Source: Scatophagus argus (taxonomy: Eukaryota > Chordata > Actinopteri > Scatophagidae). From it: a DNA stretch of 64,000 nt. A program made the translations under genes and the position numbers. Positions 13,301 to 24,868 of this stretch are shown one piece after another. The notes under the pieces were generated by a model. The model was given only the letters and a program-made list of their open reading frames with translations, did not search any database and was not told where the DNA came from. The first letter of the stretch is position 1; every line of letters begins with the position of its first letter. The DNA lies in contig NC_058510.1 of assembly GCF_020382885.2 (NCBI RefSeq), positions 8,366,862-8,430,861 on the forward strand, given 5' to 3'.

Positions 13301-14239
13301 GTCATATGTTCTGACTGCTGGGCCTAGACCAGTAAGTGTGATATGAGGTGTAAATTGGAGGTGGTACGTAATTTCTGTCTGTCTTAACAAAAGGACGGTG
13401 GCTTGTCTAATATGCCATACTTTAACAAAAAAAAAACACAACAAAACAGTGTAGAGTCTGAGGCAGTGCTGGATGAACAAATCAAGAGTAATGAAAACAC
13501 AACCCGACCGAGTCTGAAAATGAAACACGGCTGTATGAAAGATGCCCTTTTCCCAAGGAGGCATAGGATACTATTAAATATTTAACTAGATTTAAAATTT
13601 CATGCTCCTTATGGGCATGTGTTGAATAAGTTTTATGGGCATGGAGACCATTAAATCTGTATGGAAATTCAGTACATTATATTGTGTCAATATAGGCGTG
13701 AAACTCATTGGCTGCAAAAGTTATTTTTTTTATGGCAAAGTAGTAAGTGATGTCGTTGTGCATTTTTTTCTGGATTAAACGGGTAGCTAACATAACTAAC
13801 ACAATTCGTGATAGGCGTAATAAGCCTCACAGCAAACATTATATCCATTAGGCCTGACATGTTATGTAACTTTACCTGACGGCTCTTCAGATCTCATGCA
13901 AACAGCTGCACCAAAGCACAAGTTCTGGAAATTGCAAGCGGCATGTGGCATGCACTTCTAAATGATAACTGCAATAAGCTGTTAAATAAAAGAACTTTTG
14001 CAAAGAGAGCAAATGTTTTTGTAAAGCACCCAGACGAGCTGACACACACAGTCAGGTGGATTTAGATTCACAAAGACTGGGAATAAAAACGAGAGAAAAA
14101 CAAGAGGATGTTTTGGAAAATAAAAATGAAATAAACTGAAACACAATTCCTTACCAAATTTCCTGTCAGCGAGGGCAGGTGAGAAGCAGAGGCTGACAGC
14201 CAATGCAGCGAAGAGGATGGGACACCACAGTGAATCCAT
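1397..14239 (-). CDS. ptprn2: ptprn2 5' part: coding exons 1 and 2 (receptor-type tyrosine phosphatase N2, phogrin/IA-2beta)
   Basis: PTPRN2 is a single-pass, catalytically atypical phosphatase-like protein of dense-core secretory granules in neurons and endocrine cells. Exon 1 (14155-14239) starts at an ATG and encodes MDSLWCPILFAALAVSLCFS followed by PALADRKF, a clear signal peptide. It ends in phase 1 before the donor GTAAGG. Exon 2 (1397-1447, acceptor CAG, donor GTAAGT) joins in phase to give GCLFEDELCKPYEFCVN, whose cysteine pattern matches the N-terminal cysteine-rich start of the mammalian PTPRN2 ectodomain (GCLFED.LC...CVN). The paralogue PTPRN has a similar GCLFD start, but the neighbour ncapg2 fits PTPRN2. 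The remaining exons (rest of the ectodomain, membrane span, phosphatase domain) lie beyond position 1, so the gene is truncated by the window edge. Seen: both exons and splice signals. Inferred: the gene name, from family memory and synteny. Confidence 0.86.
3893..3915. repeat. (GT)n microsatellite
   Basis: About 11 uninterrupted TG/GT units lie in ptprn2 intron 1. It is a simple sequence repeat of the type that is abundant in fish genomes. Confidence 0.95.
4215..4310 (-). repeat. Dispersed repeat family C (ATTAATCRATTA-type), partial reverse copy
   Basis: Read on the minus strand this begins with the words GCAGCTAACGATTACCTTCA and continues with ATTAATCAGTCTGACAG and a TTAATTGATTAA core. 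It resembles the head of a dispersed fish repeat whose later part is seen at 36165-36420 and 18985-19190. The family assignment is from memory of fish intergenic sequence, not from an alignment. Confidence 0.5.
5795..6300 (+). mobile_element. Dispersed repeat family A (GCTTAGCTTAGCATAAAG-type), interrupted copy
   Basis: The left part carries TTTAGCTTAGCTTAGCATAA followed by GATTGGGAGCAGGTGGATAC and GTGGCTCTG. After an inserted 0.2-kb segment (5868-6071) the element resumes with CTGTCCAGAAATGGCAG and ends near CTTCTCCTTTAAG. The same word order occurs in the window at 42165-42480 (first and last parts) and 34560-34864 (last part). I recognise it as a non-autonomous dispersed element common in perch-like fish; its transposon class is not known to me. 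Confidence 0.6.
5868..6071 (+). mobile_element. 3' tail of a LINE-type retrotransposon, nested in a family A repeat
   Basis: The segment ends GCTGCTGTAACAAGGTGAAT, TTCCCC, AATAAAG and then tandem ATCTT units. This is the typical 3' end of a fish non-LTR retrotransposon with a short tail repeat. No reverse transcriptase sequence is present, so it is a dead 5'-truncated insertion. The LINE clade is not determined. Confidence 0.55.
9780..10085 (+). repeat. Dispersed repeat family B (GTTAGCATGCTRA-type), copy 1
   Basis: It contains the ordered words TTTAGTGCTAATTA, GCATGCTAAC, ACATTATACCTGCTACACAT, CAGCATTGTGAGTATGTTAG, CATGCTGA and GCTGCTAGCATGGCTGCA. The same order recurs at 39530-39935 (same strand) and, reverse-complemented, at 47325-47645. 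This makes it a family of old, diverged dispersed copies. Confidence 0.6.
11395..11408. repeat. Poly-C run
   Basis: Fourteen consecutive C bases lie in ptprn2 intron 1. The exact length is liable to sequencing error. Confidence 0.9.
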
Positions 14240-14435
14240 ACCGCTCCCGCCTGGTCACAGTAACCACTAATCCATCGCACACCTCCGCTAAAACTGCATG
14301 TTCAACGCAAATTCAGGTGCGAGCTGCTCGGACTACAGAGCCATGCCTGAGGGAGGGAGGGAGGGAGAAAGCACGGCAGAGACGCAGCGCGGGCGCCACA
14401 GAAATCTCTAAGTGGCAACACAGTACAGGCGTTGT

Positions 14436-14456
14436 TTCAGCACCACAAACAGCAAC
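14436..14456 (+). promoter_or_regulatory. RE1/NRSE-like REST site upstream of ptprn2
   Basis: A perfect left half TTCAGCACC is followed, at canonical RE1 spacing, by a right half AAACAGCAAC (consensus GGACAGCGCC; the central ACAGC is kept). It lies 197-217 bp upstream of the ptprn2 ATG. REST silences neuroendocrine secretory-granule genes outside neurons, and ptprn2 is that kind of gene, so the position is sensible. The right half has four departures from consensus, so binding strength is uncertain. Confidence 0.55.
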
Positions 14457-14487
14457 CAGCTTCACGGCGGAGCCCCTCCCCAGTTTG

Positions 14488-14495
14488 TGACGTCA
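14488..14495. promoter_or_regulatory. Palindromic CRE (TGACGTCA) upstream of ptprn2
   Basis: An exact full CRE octamer lies about 250 bp upstream of the ptprn2 start codon, 30 bp from the RE1-like site. Full CREs near a start are typical of CREB-regulated neuroendocrine promoters. The transcription start is not known, so the CRE could be in the promoter or the leader. Confidence 0.6.
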
Positions 14496-15034
14496 AACAC
14501 GCACGGTGAGGGCCGATGACGCGTGCAGCATGCAACAGCGCCTTGGACGGACGCACGGACGGACGACAGAGGAGGCAGGAGTAGTCTACTCAATGATTAC
14601 TGGCCACGAAGGGAACACACACACACAGACAGGGAATAAAAGAATATTGATTAAACATTGATGGTGCATTTCATTAATTTGACCCTCAAAATAAAAGAAA
14701 GAAAAACACGAGACAACATGCCAAAAAAAAAAAGCCTATATAGGAAAGCTACAAATGACCATAAATCTCAACAAAATTACGTTATTATACGTTATTCTTT
14801 TAAACCACTTATTCATTTGATTTTTTTCTGTGCAACCTTCACAAACACATAGATACCAAAACCACTCCGTCCACATATTAGCTTAGTTAATAAACTGATT
14901 AAATGTAGTAAAAGTATTCCTTAGTGACAAAACATAAATGATGAAGTGTCACTATAGTTCGTTTAAATCTGTTGTAGTGACTTTAGAGCACAAGAGCATC
15001 CAAGACAATGACTGGACATACAGAGATCAAGACC

Positions 15035-15290
15035 TACAACATGTTATCAGAGGAGGAAAAGTATTCAGACACTTAACTTACAGAATAGTAGTAATACTGC
15101 AATGTGAATGGACTCTGTTACAAGTACTGCATTCCAAATCTTATGTACAGAATTAGCAAAATCTGGTAAAAGTACCAAATGTAGGAGTACTTATGTATAA
15201 ATTGGTGTTATATGATTAGATCATATCAGTTGTCTGTCAATACTGATGCATAAGCACTATTTTACTGTTGTAGTAGTTTACAACAAAATT
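15035..15290 (+). repeat. Dispersed repeat family D (AGTAC-rich), diverged copy
   Basis: It carries many AAGTACT, AAAAGTATT and GGAGTACTTATG words and a later GCATAAGCACTATTTTACTG block. That is the arrangement of a very common fish dispersed repeat, of which a reverse-complement part is at 28893-29010. The assignment is from memory and the borders are approximate. Confidence 0.45.
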
Positions 15291-15487
15291 TGCCTCCCAT
15301 ATGTACACAATGACAAATACAGACTAAAGCAACAGTGTGAGTTCTCAAAATGAGCGCTATTCCCCTTTAGGAACGAAGAGAGGATGATTTATTACTTCTT
15401 TGTGCAGGGTTATTACTTGGCAAACTGCTGTACAGGTAAGAAAAAAAAACTGCACAGGAAATAAACAAGTTTTGGTTGATTGATTGT

Positions 15488-15493
15488 TTTATT
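15488..15493 (-). terminator. Possible poly(A) signal of ncapg2
   Basis: TTTATT on the plus strand reads AATAAA on the minus strand, about 450 nt downstream of the ncapg2 stop codon. It is the first canonical hexamer I found after the stop. A/T-rich sequence yields such hexamers by chance, so confidence is low. Confidence 0.35.
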
Positions 15494-15939
15494 CTTATGA
15501 GCAACACACTGCACTCTTCATGCTGACAGACCAACAGATACATAAAGACAGGGAGGGAGACGTGAAAAAAATATATGCATTTCATATGAAAGTATATAAA
15601 CAAAAGAGAAAACGCACAGGTGGGAAGAGGAAGCTTTACAGAAGAAATGCCATTCAGTTTGAGAATCCGTACTTCTGCAGTCTGGAACATTTAATCAATA
15701 TTTCTTAACACTACCAATGCACAAAGCCTGAGAGACAAGATTGAGCAATGTGTGCCATCAAGAAATAAATAAACACACAAGTAGAGCCAATATGGAAAAG
15801 ACACAGTAACCGGCAGGCATTTTAAAATACTTACTTACTGTGTCATTTCTGTCTGTAACGCTAACAGAGAAGCGGTTTTTATGCTGCTCTCCTTAGCGTC
15901 ATCACATACAAATGTGAAGCAGATAACAAACAGCCCAAC

Positions 15940-18900
15940 TTATAAATCCAGAATTTCATTCAAGGTTTTCACAGAAGATTCGTAGATTACCCTGTGGCAG
16001 AAAAGCATGAAAAAGTTCAGCACAGAGCAGGCCATCCACAACAAAGCTATTAATTTATTTATTTTCACATTATCTAAATATCTTCCTTCCACTTACCTCT
16101 GGATGTCTCTGCTGTCTGCAGATGTGACTGCATGTGTGTGAAGCTGCTGCTGGACAGATGTGGCTGCGCTCTTCAAGCCAGCTTTCGACTGCCCCTCTGT
16201 AGGTTGTTTGTTTGTTTTTTAATGTGCGACATATAAGAAAAGGTGATTCATCTTTACTAGCAAAAAGAAAAATATCTGATTCACTTATCATGCAAACTCA
16301 CTGTGTTTGATGACCGCCAAGACGTGCAGGACGGCAGCCAGCTCGTTCAGACAGCCGATGGCCTCAGAGTCCAAAGATGAGCTGACCTCCGTCAAAAATG
16401 CCCTGAGAGAAACATTCAAGAACAAACACTTAATTACATTTAGGTCAAGATAGGATATTAAACTAAACAGAAGAATGAGGTTAAGCTTTCCAACAGGACA
16501 AAAAAGTTGACTACCTACGCTGCATGTTAAGCTGGCCCTCGCAGGTTTTGGGTGCGAGTAAGAGAAAGCGGACAGAGGATGTTTACCTGGTAACAGAGGA
16601 CGATTTGAGGATGACCGACAGCAGGACGCTGGACAGAGGAGGCATGTCCTCTACTGACTCTGGGATGATCACCTCCTCAGGATGGGTAATCTTTAAAAAT
16701 GAGAGCACAGCCGCATTCATCATTCCCTTAATTGAATTGCCCAGGAACGTAATCAGTCAAATCCCTTATCAAGGCCAGGACATGTGGGATATTGGGTTAA
16801 AGACAAATGCCGTGTCGCGTCTTTGTTGTAGCTTGTACCTTCTGAAGTGAATGTCTCTTTTCCACGATGATGACAGCAAAAAGAGTAGAGAAGATCCCGC
16901 TGAGAGGTGCCATATCCCAGAACTGAGCCACTTGGAGGAAGTCTGTCAGGCCGCTAACGGCTGACTGACACAGCTGAGTCAGGGCACAAAGATGGTGATA
17001 TTCTTATGCTACAAGCTGAAAAGTGCTGGAATACTGAGGGCAACTGAATAGGAGGTCAAGAAGTGCCATAGCAAATTATCACAAAGCTAGATTAAATAAA
17101 TAAATAAATAACATACTACGTGTGAACATGTCTACCTGTTTTCCCTCCTCTGGTTTCTTCCTAAGGTGACGTGCCAAGAGCTCTATGATCTTCTGGAAGA
17201 TGTTGGCCACCACACCCAGGACGACAGCGACCGGGCTTTCCTGATTGTCCTGAGCCTGGTTGTTGTCCTCAGGTACATAACTGTCCACCACCTCCTTCAA
17301 AATCAGCAGCACTGCAGGAATGCACAGGTAGCCTGCCTCTGAAACACAAGATGTAGAGATTTTAATAAACATGACGCAACAGAATAAAATAAAAAATAAA
17401 ATAATGTCCTTAATGTCCTTCCTATATGTTTTGCTCAAACATTTGAAACACTCACCTGAGAGGAGGGTGAGCGAGCACAGGTGGAGGATTTGACCCTTGA
17501 AGCCGTCGTCGCCCAAACCCACGAGCAAAACGTCTCGACACACTGCGAGGAAGCTCTGGCAAAACGCATTATCGTCAAGATGAAGAAAAACTCACACTCA
17601 CACTCAAAAAAAGGAACTCTTATTAAAACCAACAAACAGAAATGTCAGTCTTAATAAGGGGACAACACTTCAGTTTAATGTCCTTTTTTTACTGGTAGCT
17701 GCTGACGACCCCCCAACACTACACAAACGACGGGGTTCATTTTCAATATCTGGTCGCAGAGATCATGTGGTGACAAGCTCAGTAATAATGGCACAAATAA
17801 AGGAAATAAGCCCATTTCACTATCGCAGTATGAGCAGGAGGAGGCTTGTACAAAGGAGAGTGTACAGAGTGTGTGTGTGTGGACTGGAGCCCAACAATCT
17901 ATGAGGAGCCTAAATTTACTGAGCGGAACCGAAAGTCCTGAAAGCAGGAGGCAAAAATGCTCCACAAAACTTAATGATGCTCTGGATGACAACATAACCG
18001 TGTATTTTCATCTACAGCCTTGGTACAGGCAGCGTATTAGAGTGAAAATGAGTCAAATAATCCCTAAAATGGCCATTTATGAATGAGGTGATATGACTTT
18101 CCTGCAGAGAAATTTGATTTTGCCAAGTCACAAAAATGACCTTAATGGCAAAAAACATTTTCTGGAGATACAGATGCAGTCAAACATGGCACTCGCAGCC
18201 ATCATACGATCCATACACGATGATGTTCAGTATCAGAAATAGTCAAAAAATGTCCCAGACTGAGAGCTCTTGGATATTCATTTGAGGACATTGGCTCAGT
18301 GTTGGTCTAACTGTGTGGTGAAAGATGTAATGACCAGACAAAAACTCACATAATCACAAAATGAAACACATTTTCACATGCAGTTGGCGTAGTGTCCCAT
18401 CCAACTTAATGAAGACCGCATACATTTGAAGTATTTCCCCAAATCAAATACTGTTGCTTCTTCCAGCAATAAAGTCATTTTAGCTTCACTAATGCAGTCT
18501 GGAAAGACTCAAAAGTCACTCTGAATATGCACAACATACATTTCAAAAGCTTTCCCATCTAACGTCCTCTCCTAAAAACACAAGTAAATACGTTTTCTTA
18601 AGTAACAGTAGAGCTCACCTCAGTTATCTGCGCTGCCAGTGGCTGTGACTTCTCCAAATCATCATCATCATCATCATCGGGACGTTTAGCCAGGAAAGGC
18701 AACACCCTCTCAGCTACCCACGCTGCCACATGCTCCAGAGAGAGCAGGTAATCTCGACCCTGTGAGGACTAGGAAAGAAGCAAACAGTTTCATATTTGTT
18801 ACTTTTGTAATTTAACAATGAGAACAATTTATGTTTGGACACAGAAAAGTAGAATATAACACTTCTATATATAACGCTTCTGAACACAAAGTAAATGGTT

Positions 18901-21900
18901 CATATCTGGAAAAATGTGGGCAGGTTATAAGCCCTTAGCACAGGGTGACAACAATTTCAACAAATATTTCCTTTATCACTTAATCTTATTATTATTTTAA
19001 TTTTTGATCATTTAGTCTACACGAAAGGTCAAAAATGCCTGTCGCAACTTGGCATAGATCAAAGTGACATATTCAAATGTACTGTTTTGTCTGATTTAAA
19101 ACTCTAAAATCAACAGATATTCAGTTTATTATTACATGTAAAATAGAAGCTGAATGGATTAATCAGTCATAAATTTATAAATAGTTTTATAAAACAAAGT
19201 GTGATCGGAGCAAGCGAGTATTGCTACTGGATGTGAAGTGAAAATGGATGACCAAGGGGAGACAAAACGTAATGAGTGCTCGATGAGAAGCTCACATTGT
19301 GCTGCAGATGGGCACCGAGACGGCCATAGTACGTGAAGACTTTGAGTGCCGTCTCCACACGGGGACTTTTAGGCTCGTCTGTGGTGGAGCTGAGGTGAGC
19401 GTACAGCACCGACTGTTGACAGAAATGTCACACTGTTTCACATGTCACAGAGGAAAGATATAAAGTACATTTATGCATTTAAGTAGGAATATGAGATGTG
19501 ATGGCATATGCCTCATTATGCTTCTAAATCTGACTCTGTTTGGTCTGTTGAAATACTAACAGAATGTATCCCACTTACCCTCCAGTTTCCTAGAACTGTA
19601 TGGAGCTGCTTCAGTGGCCTCTCACCAAGAGCCAAGACTTTCTCCCGTGTCGAAGCGTGGCTGAACAGGTATTCCAGGTAAGCCAGAGCCAGGTCTGGTT
19701 TGGCCTCCACCGTCTCTTGGATATGCACCTTTCGACTGCCGTTTGCCTTGTCCTGAATTTAAAAGGAATTTTTTTTTCAAATAGCAACAAGGGACGTGTT
19801 TGGTTTCAACACACTTTGCATGAACGTATGAAAAACTCAATGTTAGTTTCAGCCCTTCATGTCCATGTCAAAGCCCTCTGGTGTTGTGCTGACTGACCCC
19901 TTGTTTGGGCAGAGCCTCGCTGAGCCAGTCTGTGACGAGTTCGAGGATTTGGGCTGCCTGGCCCCAGCTGCACATGCAGTCTAACAGCTGGCTGTACTGT
20001 TGTGGCACTGCTCCTGGGTCCATCCTCCTCAGTCTGGACAGGACGCCACAGCTGGGGAAGGGAGAGCAGGGTGAGGAGGGCATGTTAGACGGGACCAAGT
20101 AAGTGCAGCAGAAAAAAAAAAAAAAAGGTGAAAAGCAGAATGGGATTCAAACACCTGAATGTTGGAGCTGCAGCTGGAGGCATGAATGAGGCCAGCTGTA
20201 TGAGAGGAACAGTACATTGTTCATCCTGAAAAACAACCAGAGAAAGTTTCAAATACTTGTTTACACAAGAATGAGTAACAAATAGAAACAACGCAACACA
20301 TGCAGGTTAAAGTACCTCAAAGGCCTGGAAATACTTGGCCATGACATTCCCAAACTTGGCAAAGGTGTACTTCTGGGCCTCTTCATTTTGTCTCAGGGCC
20401 TTTTCAACACTTCTCCACAGGATGACCACGACCTCCAGCAGACGGGACGCAATGGCCGTGTCTTTCCCCAACAGAGGTTCAGCCTGCTAAGATAAGACTT
20501 TCATTTTGATCTCCTTGATCTCAGAAAGACCAAAGGCGCAATTTTCATCTTATCTCATTAAGGTTTAGACTGACAGCTAAATTAATAACTACAACCTACA
20601 AAGCTCAAAAAACCACATTTTCTTTTACAAGTGCACCTAATAAATTGGCCACTGAAGGTCTTCGTATAAACACGAGATACCACACTTTCTGTCTGATTTA
20701 CTCAAGGTTTAGATTCTAGAGCTAAAGTGGGACTCAATTATCTTTCTTTTGAACAACAACAAAGTACAAATAACTTAAAGCTAATCCACACTCAAACTTG
20801 TTCTGTCAGCTCTGAACATGAAGCGTCTCTCTCTTACTGCGCTGTTCTCCTTGTTGCTGTCATTAAACACAGACTGGTCACAGTCAGCCTGGATACAGCT
20901 GTTCAGAACACGGCGAATAGCCAACATCAGCTTTACTGGAAGAGAGAGAGAAAAAAATAAAACCCTAAGTATTACAAATAAAATAAATTAAATCATTTCA
21001 CCTTTAATAAGAGTTACAAACACTCACTTATGTTAGTGGGGGCTGTGTGGTTGTGGGCATACTGGTAGAATTTCCTGGCAGCCATTGGGTTCATCTGGAT
21101 GAGGGTGATGCAGCGACAGCACCACTCCCTCTCCGACTCGTTGACGGGGAAGAAGGACTTGAAGAGCAGGTCGACAATGCGCTTGGAAACCGAATGGGAA
21201 TCAATAGCCAGGCGGGCCAGCAGGTGTTCTATGGTGCACACGTCCCAAAACTGGAAAGTGACACACAAAAGACTTTATTGTTCCCCTTCATTGTTGTTTT
21301 TTTTTTTTTTTAAATACACTTAATATTGCATCTTGTTGATTGTGTCTCAGTTTATTTTGGTTGCATCACACCTATGCATTCCCGCTTGCTTGTTAGTGTG
21401 ATTTATTTTATTATTATAAATAATTATAATTTTCAGGCCTAACAATTACATTGTTGTTATAGATTAATTCTACCATTGGCATCCTTGCAGTACATTCCCA
21501 TTCATGTATACTTAAAAAAACAAGAGTCCTCTGCAACGTTACCAGGCTTGTTCAGTCACTTAAATAATATTGACTTCAATCTTGAAATAAGAAGCCTGCG
21601 ATTGTCAAACAGAACTGTATTTTTGTCTTTGTTTGTACTGTTTAATACAGTTTTGTTTTGTTTAACCTAGAAAAGCAAATACATCATATAGAAAACAAAA
21701 CAAAAAAAAAATTAACTAATTCTCAGTCTAGAAGTGAGATTTCTGTGTACTTTAAATGGTTATACAATTTAAATAGGTCAATAGAAACAGATTTCAAAAC
21801 CTGTAATAATCACACAGAGACAAAATCGGCACCAGAATGAGTCTGAAACAAAACATAAACAGTACCTTGGCAGCACGCACTGCCTTCACCTTGATAAGCA

Positions 21901-24868
21901 TGTCAAGGAAAGCTGTGCGGACTTTCTCTGAGTTGTCATGAAGACTGTATTTGAGAGTAGGCAGGAGTTTTTCCAGCAGTGGATGGCTGAGACTGTTGTC
22001 CAAGACAATAGTCAGACACTGGGGGAAAAGATTACAGAATTACAAGTTAACAAAAATCCTGTCTCTTACCAGCAAAATCATTGTGCTAATTCTGTTTGCA
22101 GTGGCAATAATCCTTCATATTTGACACCACAAAACCTTTGGACAAGATTTCTGAACTCCTGTAATAATTATTTTGTTCTCAGCTTAGATCCTGAATAAGA
22201 TATAACAATGACGTGACTCCATGATGCTCTACATGTCTACATTTTCCAAAGCAATACACATCAGAAAAGAAAGAAAACAGCATTTACCTTGAAGACTGAG
22301 CACCGGACATCAGGGGAGCTGCTGTCAGCTGCCAGCTCCACCATCAGCTTCTTCAGGAAGTCTGTGATGATTGTTGGAGGGAGGAGCTCCCAGCACTTAG
22401 CCAGGATCTTACAGACTCCCAGGGTAGCATTAGAGCGCACAGCAGGATGAGGGTCACCAAAGAGGTCCTGAGGACGACAGACAGATGGTTTGTAAAATTG
22501 ATTTTGATTATGTTTTGCTCATTTTTAAACTCTGAAAAGCAGTCAAGCAGCTGTTAAGGCTCTCACCATTACTGTGTCCAGCTGCCTCTGAATGGTCTCA
22601 TCGATATTCTTATTGCTCTGATCCGGGTCGTGGACTGGAAAGGCCTCAGTGAAAAGCAAAGTGGCATTTGCACGTACCTCAAAGTTTGGTGCCTGGAGAA
22701 ATCAAATAGGAACACATCAGACTAGAACAAAGTAGTAAAATAGTGATATGAAGTCAGTTAGAAAAAGGTATCCATACACTTAAAGCTTTCCAGAGAATAG
22801 GCTTGTAGAGATCACAGAGCATCTTGTCGACTTTGTGACAGTCCTTCCTTGAGTGGAAATAGCTCACGATCTGCATATGCGAGACCAAAGAATTAACACA
22901 AATGGCATATAGCACGCGCATCATGACAAAAGGCGACATGTCTACCTGTCGGACTTTGGCATGGACAGGAGATGCTCTATGAAGGAAGATCGCATTCTGC
23001 ATAAAATCCTGAATGCACGAGCTCTCAATCTGCTCCTGGAAGTCCCCGCTAGCCTTTTTCCATGCTCTGAAGTAGATCTCCATAATATGAGCAGTCATAG
23101 TCCTAAACAGAGCAATTTGGTAGTAAATAACATGAAGAGAAAATTGACTGCTGTCAAACAAAACAGAGGAAGCATCTTACTTGCTATAAAACTCCAGCTG
23201 GTTTTTGATGGTGCCGTGAATGACCCAGATGAAGCTGATGTTCCAGCTGAAGAGAAACACCAGAAATCGCTTTCCCTGTAACAATACACACATCAACAGG
23301 CTGACAGCTTACAGACCATTTCACAGCAATGAGGGGGAAGATAAAAAAGAAAGAAAAAATGAATAGAGACAGTGACTGAAACACACATGGAGGGTAAATA
23401 CCACCATACTCACATCATCGTTTCTAAGGTACACAGGACGTTGAAAACACTGAAGCAACAAGTCAATAATCTGCTTGTTGTCTTCTGAAGTGTAGTCCAG
23501 ACTTGAAAGCACATCATGGAGACTCCAGACTCTTTGGATCTCAGCACCCTGACAACACATTTGAATGATAAAAAAAGAACATTTATAAAGCTCAATATTG
23601 ATCAATTTGACATATAACTGTGGTCATATACTGACTGGTTTCTTCAAAACGAAGCTCTTCTGCAGAGAGATGAGGAAAGCAGCGCGACCAAATTTTTCTT
23701 TCTCCATCAGGCCCTTCTTCCACCAGGCCTCATACAGTGTCTGGATATGAAGCTGCAGAGGTGCCTCTGAGACAGGCAGCGACACCAGAACATCTGGAGG
23801 AGAGACAAACAAGAGGCTCACCTCAAGAAGGGAAAAATAACCATCCACTTAAAGACATATCAGTTTAGCGGAGAGAAATATTCGCAGGACACGGACCATG
23901 AAGGCTGTGGGCAATTTGCAGAAGGGCACCGTAGGTGTCACCATCTTGTAGGACCTTTAATGACACCACAGCCACTAGTGTCACACCATCCACAACAGCC
24001 ATGACATGTTTCTGAAGAATACAACAGAAAGAACACGTTAACAAAAATATAGATACAGTTAATATGAAACAGCTGTACGTATACTGACTGGGAAACTCAC
24101 AGGGTCTACAGCTGACTCCACTTCCATGCCCTCCCCCCTGTCCTCCTCCCAGCGGTCTGGGGGTAACTCCTGCAGGACGTCCTGAAGGAACGAAGCTAAT
24201 TTTCCCCACAGAGTCTGTCTTTGGTCTCTGGGCATCTCCTGAACCACTTCCTCAACATCGAAAGGCTCAGTTTTGTCCTTCTGCTCAACAATACAATACA
24301 GACAGGAGTTGTAACAGACACAGTATGTAAATATAACACTTAATATTAAGCTCTGGTATGTGTCATTTTTTTTAAACATTTAATCTAAATCGTAAACACT
24401 GAACATAGCAAAGTCACTTGCCAAAACGGTAATTAAAGTAGAGACTATATAGAAAGTAGAGATTATATTCAAATCACAGAGGTCGACAGACGATCTTATA
24501 CTTAAACTTAAATTCAATCAATTGTGTTTTAACTATGTAAATTTGGTTGCCAGTTTGAGTAGAACATGCAAAAACTGATGTAGTAAGATGCAACAGCTCA
24601 AGGGAGTAAAAAAAACAACAACATTATTTTGGAGAGTGCAATTTGTGGTATTATTTGCGTAGCGTTACACAGAGATGTGAGTGGTAATCTTAAGTGTAAA
24701 CGCAAAAACACGTAAGGTAAAAGTACTGAATTAACCCAAGACACATCCAGTGGAGAACTGCTGTTCAGCTACAATAAACTATCCACTTACATGAAGCTGG
24801 ATGAAGCGAAGGAAGTCCTCCGCATTCTCCTTACAGGCGGCCTCTAAAAACGCCTCTCGCTTGGACAT
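15940..24868 (-). CDS. ncapg2: ncapg2: condensin-2 complex subunit G2, complete, 26 coding exons
   Basis: NCAPG2 is the HEAT-repeat kleisin-binding subunit of condensin II, which compacts chromosomes in the nucleus from early prophase. Exons in transcript order: 24791-24868, 24101-24280, 23897-24011, 23636-23793, 23414-23548, 23181-23275, 22946-23102, 22778-22870, 22567-22692, 22288-22467, 21866-22018, 21028-21250, 20838-20935, 20316-20483, 20155-20225, 19898-20051, 19579-19752, 19296-19412, 18619-18768, 17456-17555, 17136-17338, 16839-16973, 16587-16690, 16302-16402, 16097-16196, 15940-15991. They join in phase to 1139 codons plus TAA; the human protein is about 1143. Diagnostic blocks are MSKREAFLEA (start), IMEIYFRAWKKASG (about residue 262, condensin-II G2 domain), LSHPLLEKLLPTLKYSLHDN, CSWGQ, and VIYESSVKTLNEILDL at the end. 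Oddities: seven tandem Asp residues at about 856-862 from a GAT repeat, and a weak donor GTCCGT after exon 3. The start is the first ATG in the first coding exon and aligns with the family N-terminus. Confidence 0.95.
17556..18618 (-). other. ncapg2 intron 19 (largest intron of the gene)
   Basis: This 1.06-kb intron lies between the Asp-repeat exon and the SFLAVCRDVLLVGLGD exon. It has a short GT run near 17869-17880 and nothing else I recognise. Confidence 0.7.
18661..18678 (-). repeat. Coding (GAT)n trinucleotide repeat in ncapg2
   Basis: About six ATC units on the plus strand (GAT on the coding strand) encode most of a run of seven Asp residues in exon 19. A coding microsatellite of this size is expected to vary in length between individuals. 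Confidence 0.85.
18985..19190 (+). repeat. Dispersed repeat family C, diverged copy
   Basis: It lies in ncapg2 intron 18 and carries TTTAGTCTAC, AGATATTCAGTTTATTATTA and AGAAGCTGAATGG in the order expected for the middle and end of family C (compare 36165-36420). Diverged; borders approximate. Confidence 0.45.

Larger units (their letters stand above)
1448..14154 (-). other. ptprn2 intron 1, 12.7 kb
   Basis: This is a long first intron with no exon-like segment that I can support on either strand. It contains a (GT)n tract (3893-3915), an imperfect CA tract (4698-4736), a 14-base poly-C run (11395-11408), CA/CT tracts (12705-12753), and copies of three dispersed repeat families listed separately (4215-4310, 5795-6300, 9780-10085). 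The short ORFs in it have no codon structure or domain that I recognise. Confidence 0.7.
14240..15939. other. Intergenic: ptprn2 promoter side to ncapg2 3' end
   Basis: From 14240 to about 14600 the DNA is GC-richer and holds the ptprn2 leader/promoter, including the RE1-like site, the CRE, a GGGA tract (14349-14366) and GGAC/ACGG tandem words (14545-14565). From about 14640 the sequence is A/T-rich, with a diverged dispersed repeat (15035-15290) and then the putative 3' UTR of ncapg2. No further gene is supported. Confidence 0.6.

Noticed and set aside
17079..17543. 154-codon continuous minus-strand ORF
   Set aside because: It is two ncapg2 exons (17456-17555 and 17136-17338) plus the open intron between them. 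The intron has proper GTGAG and CAG borders and the joined exons fit the family without it.
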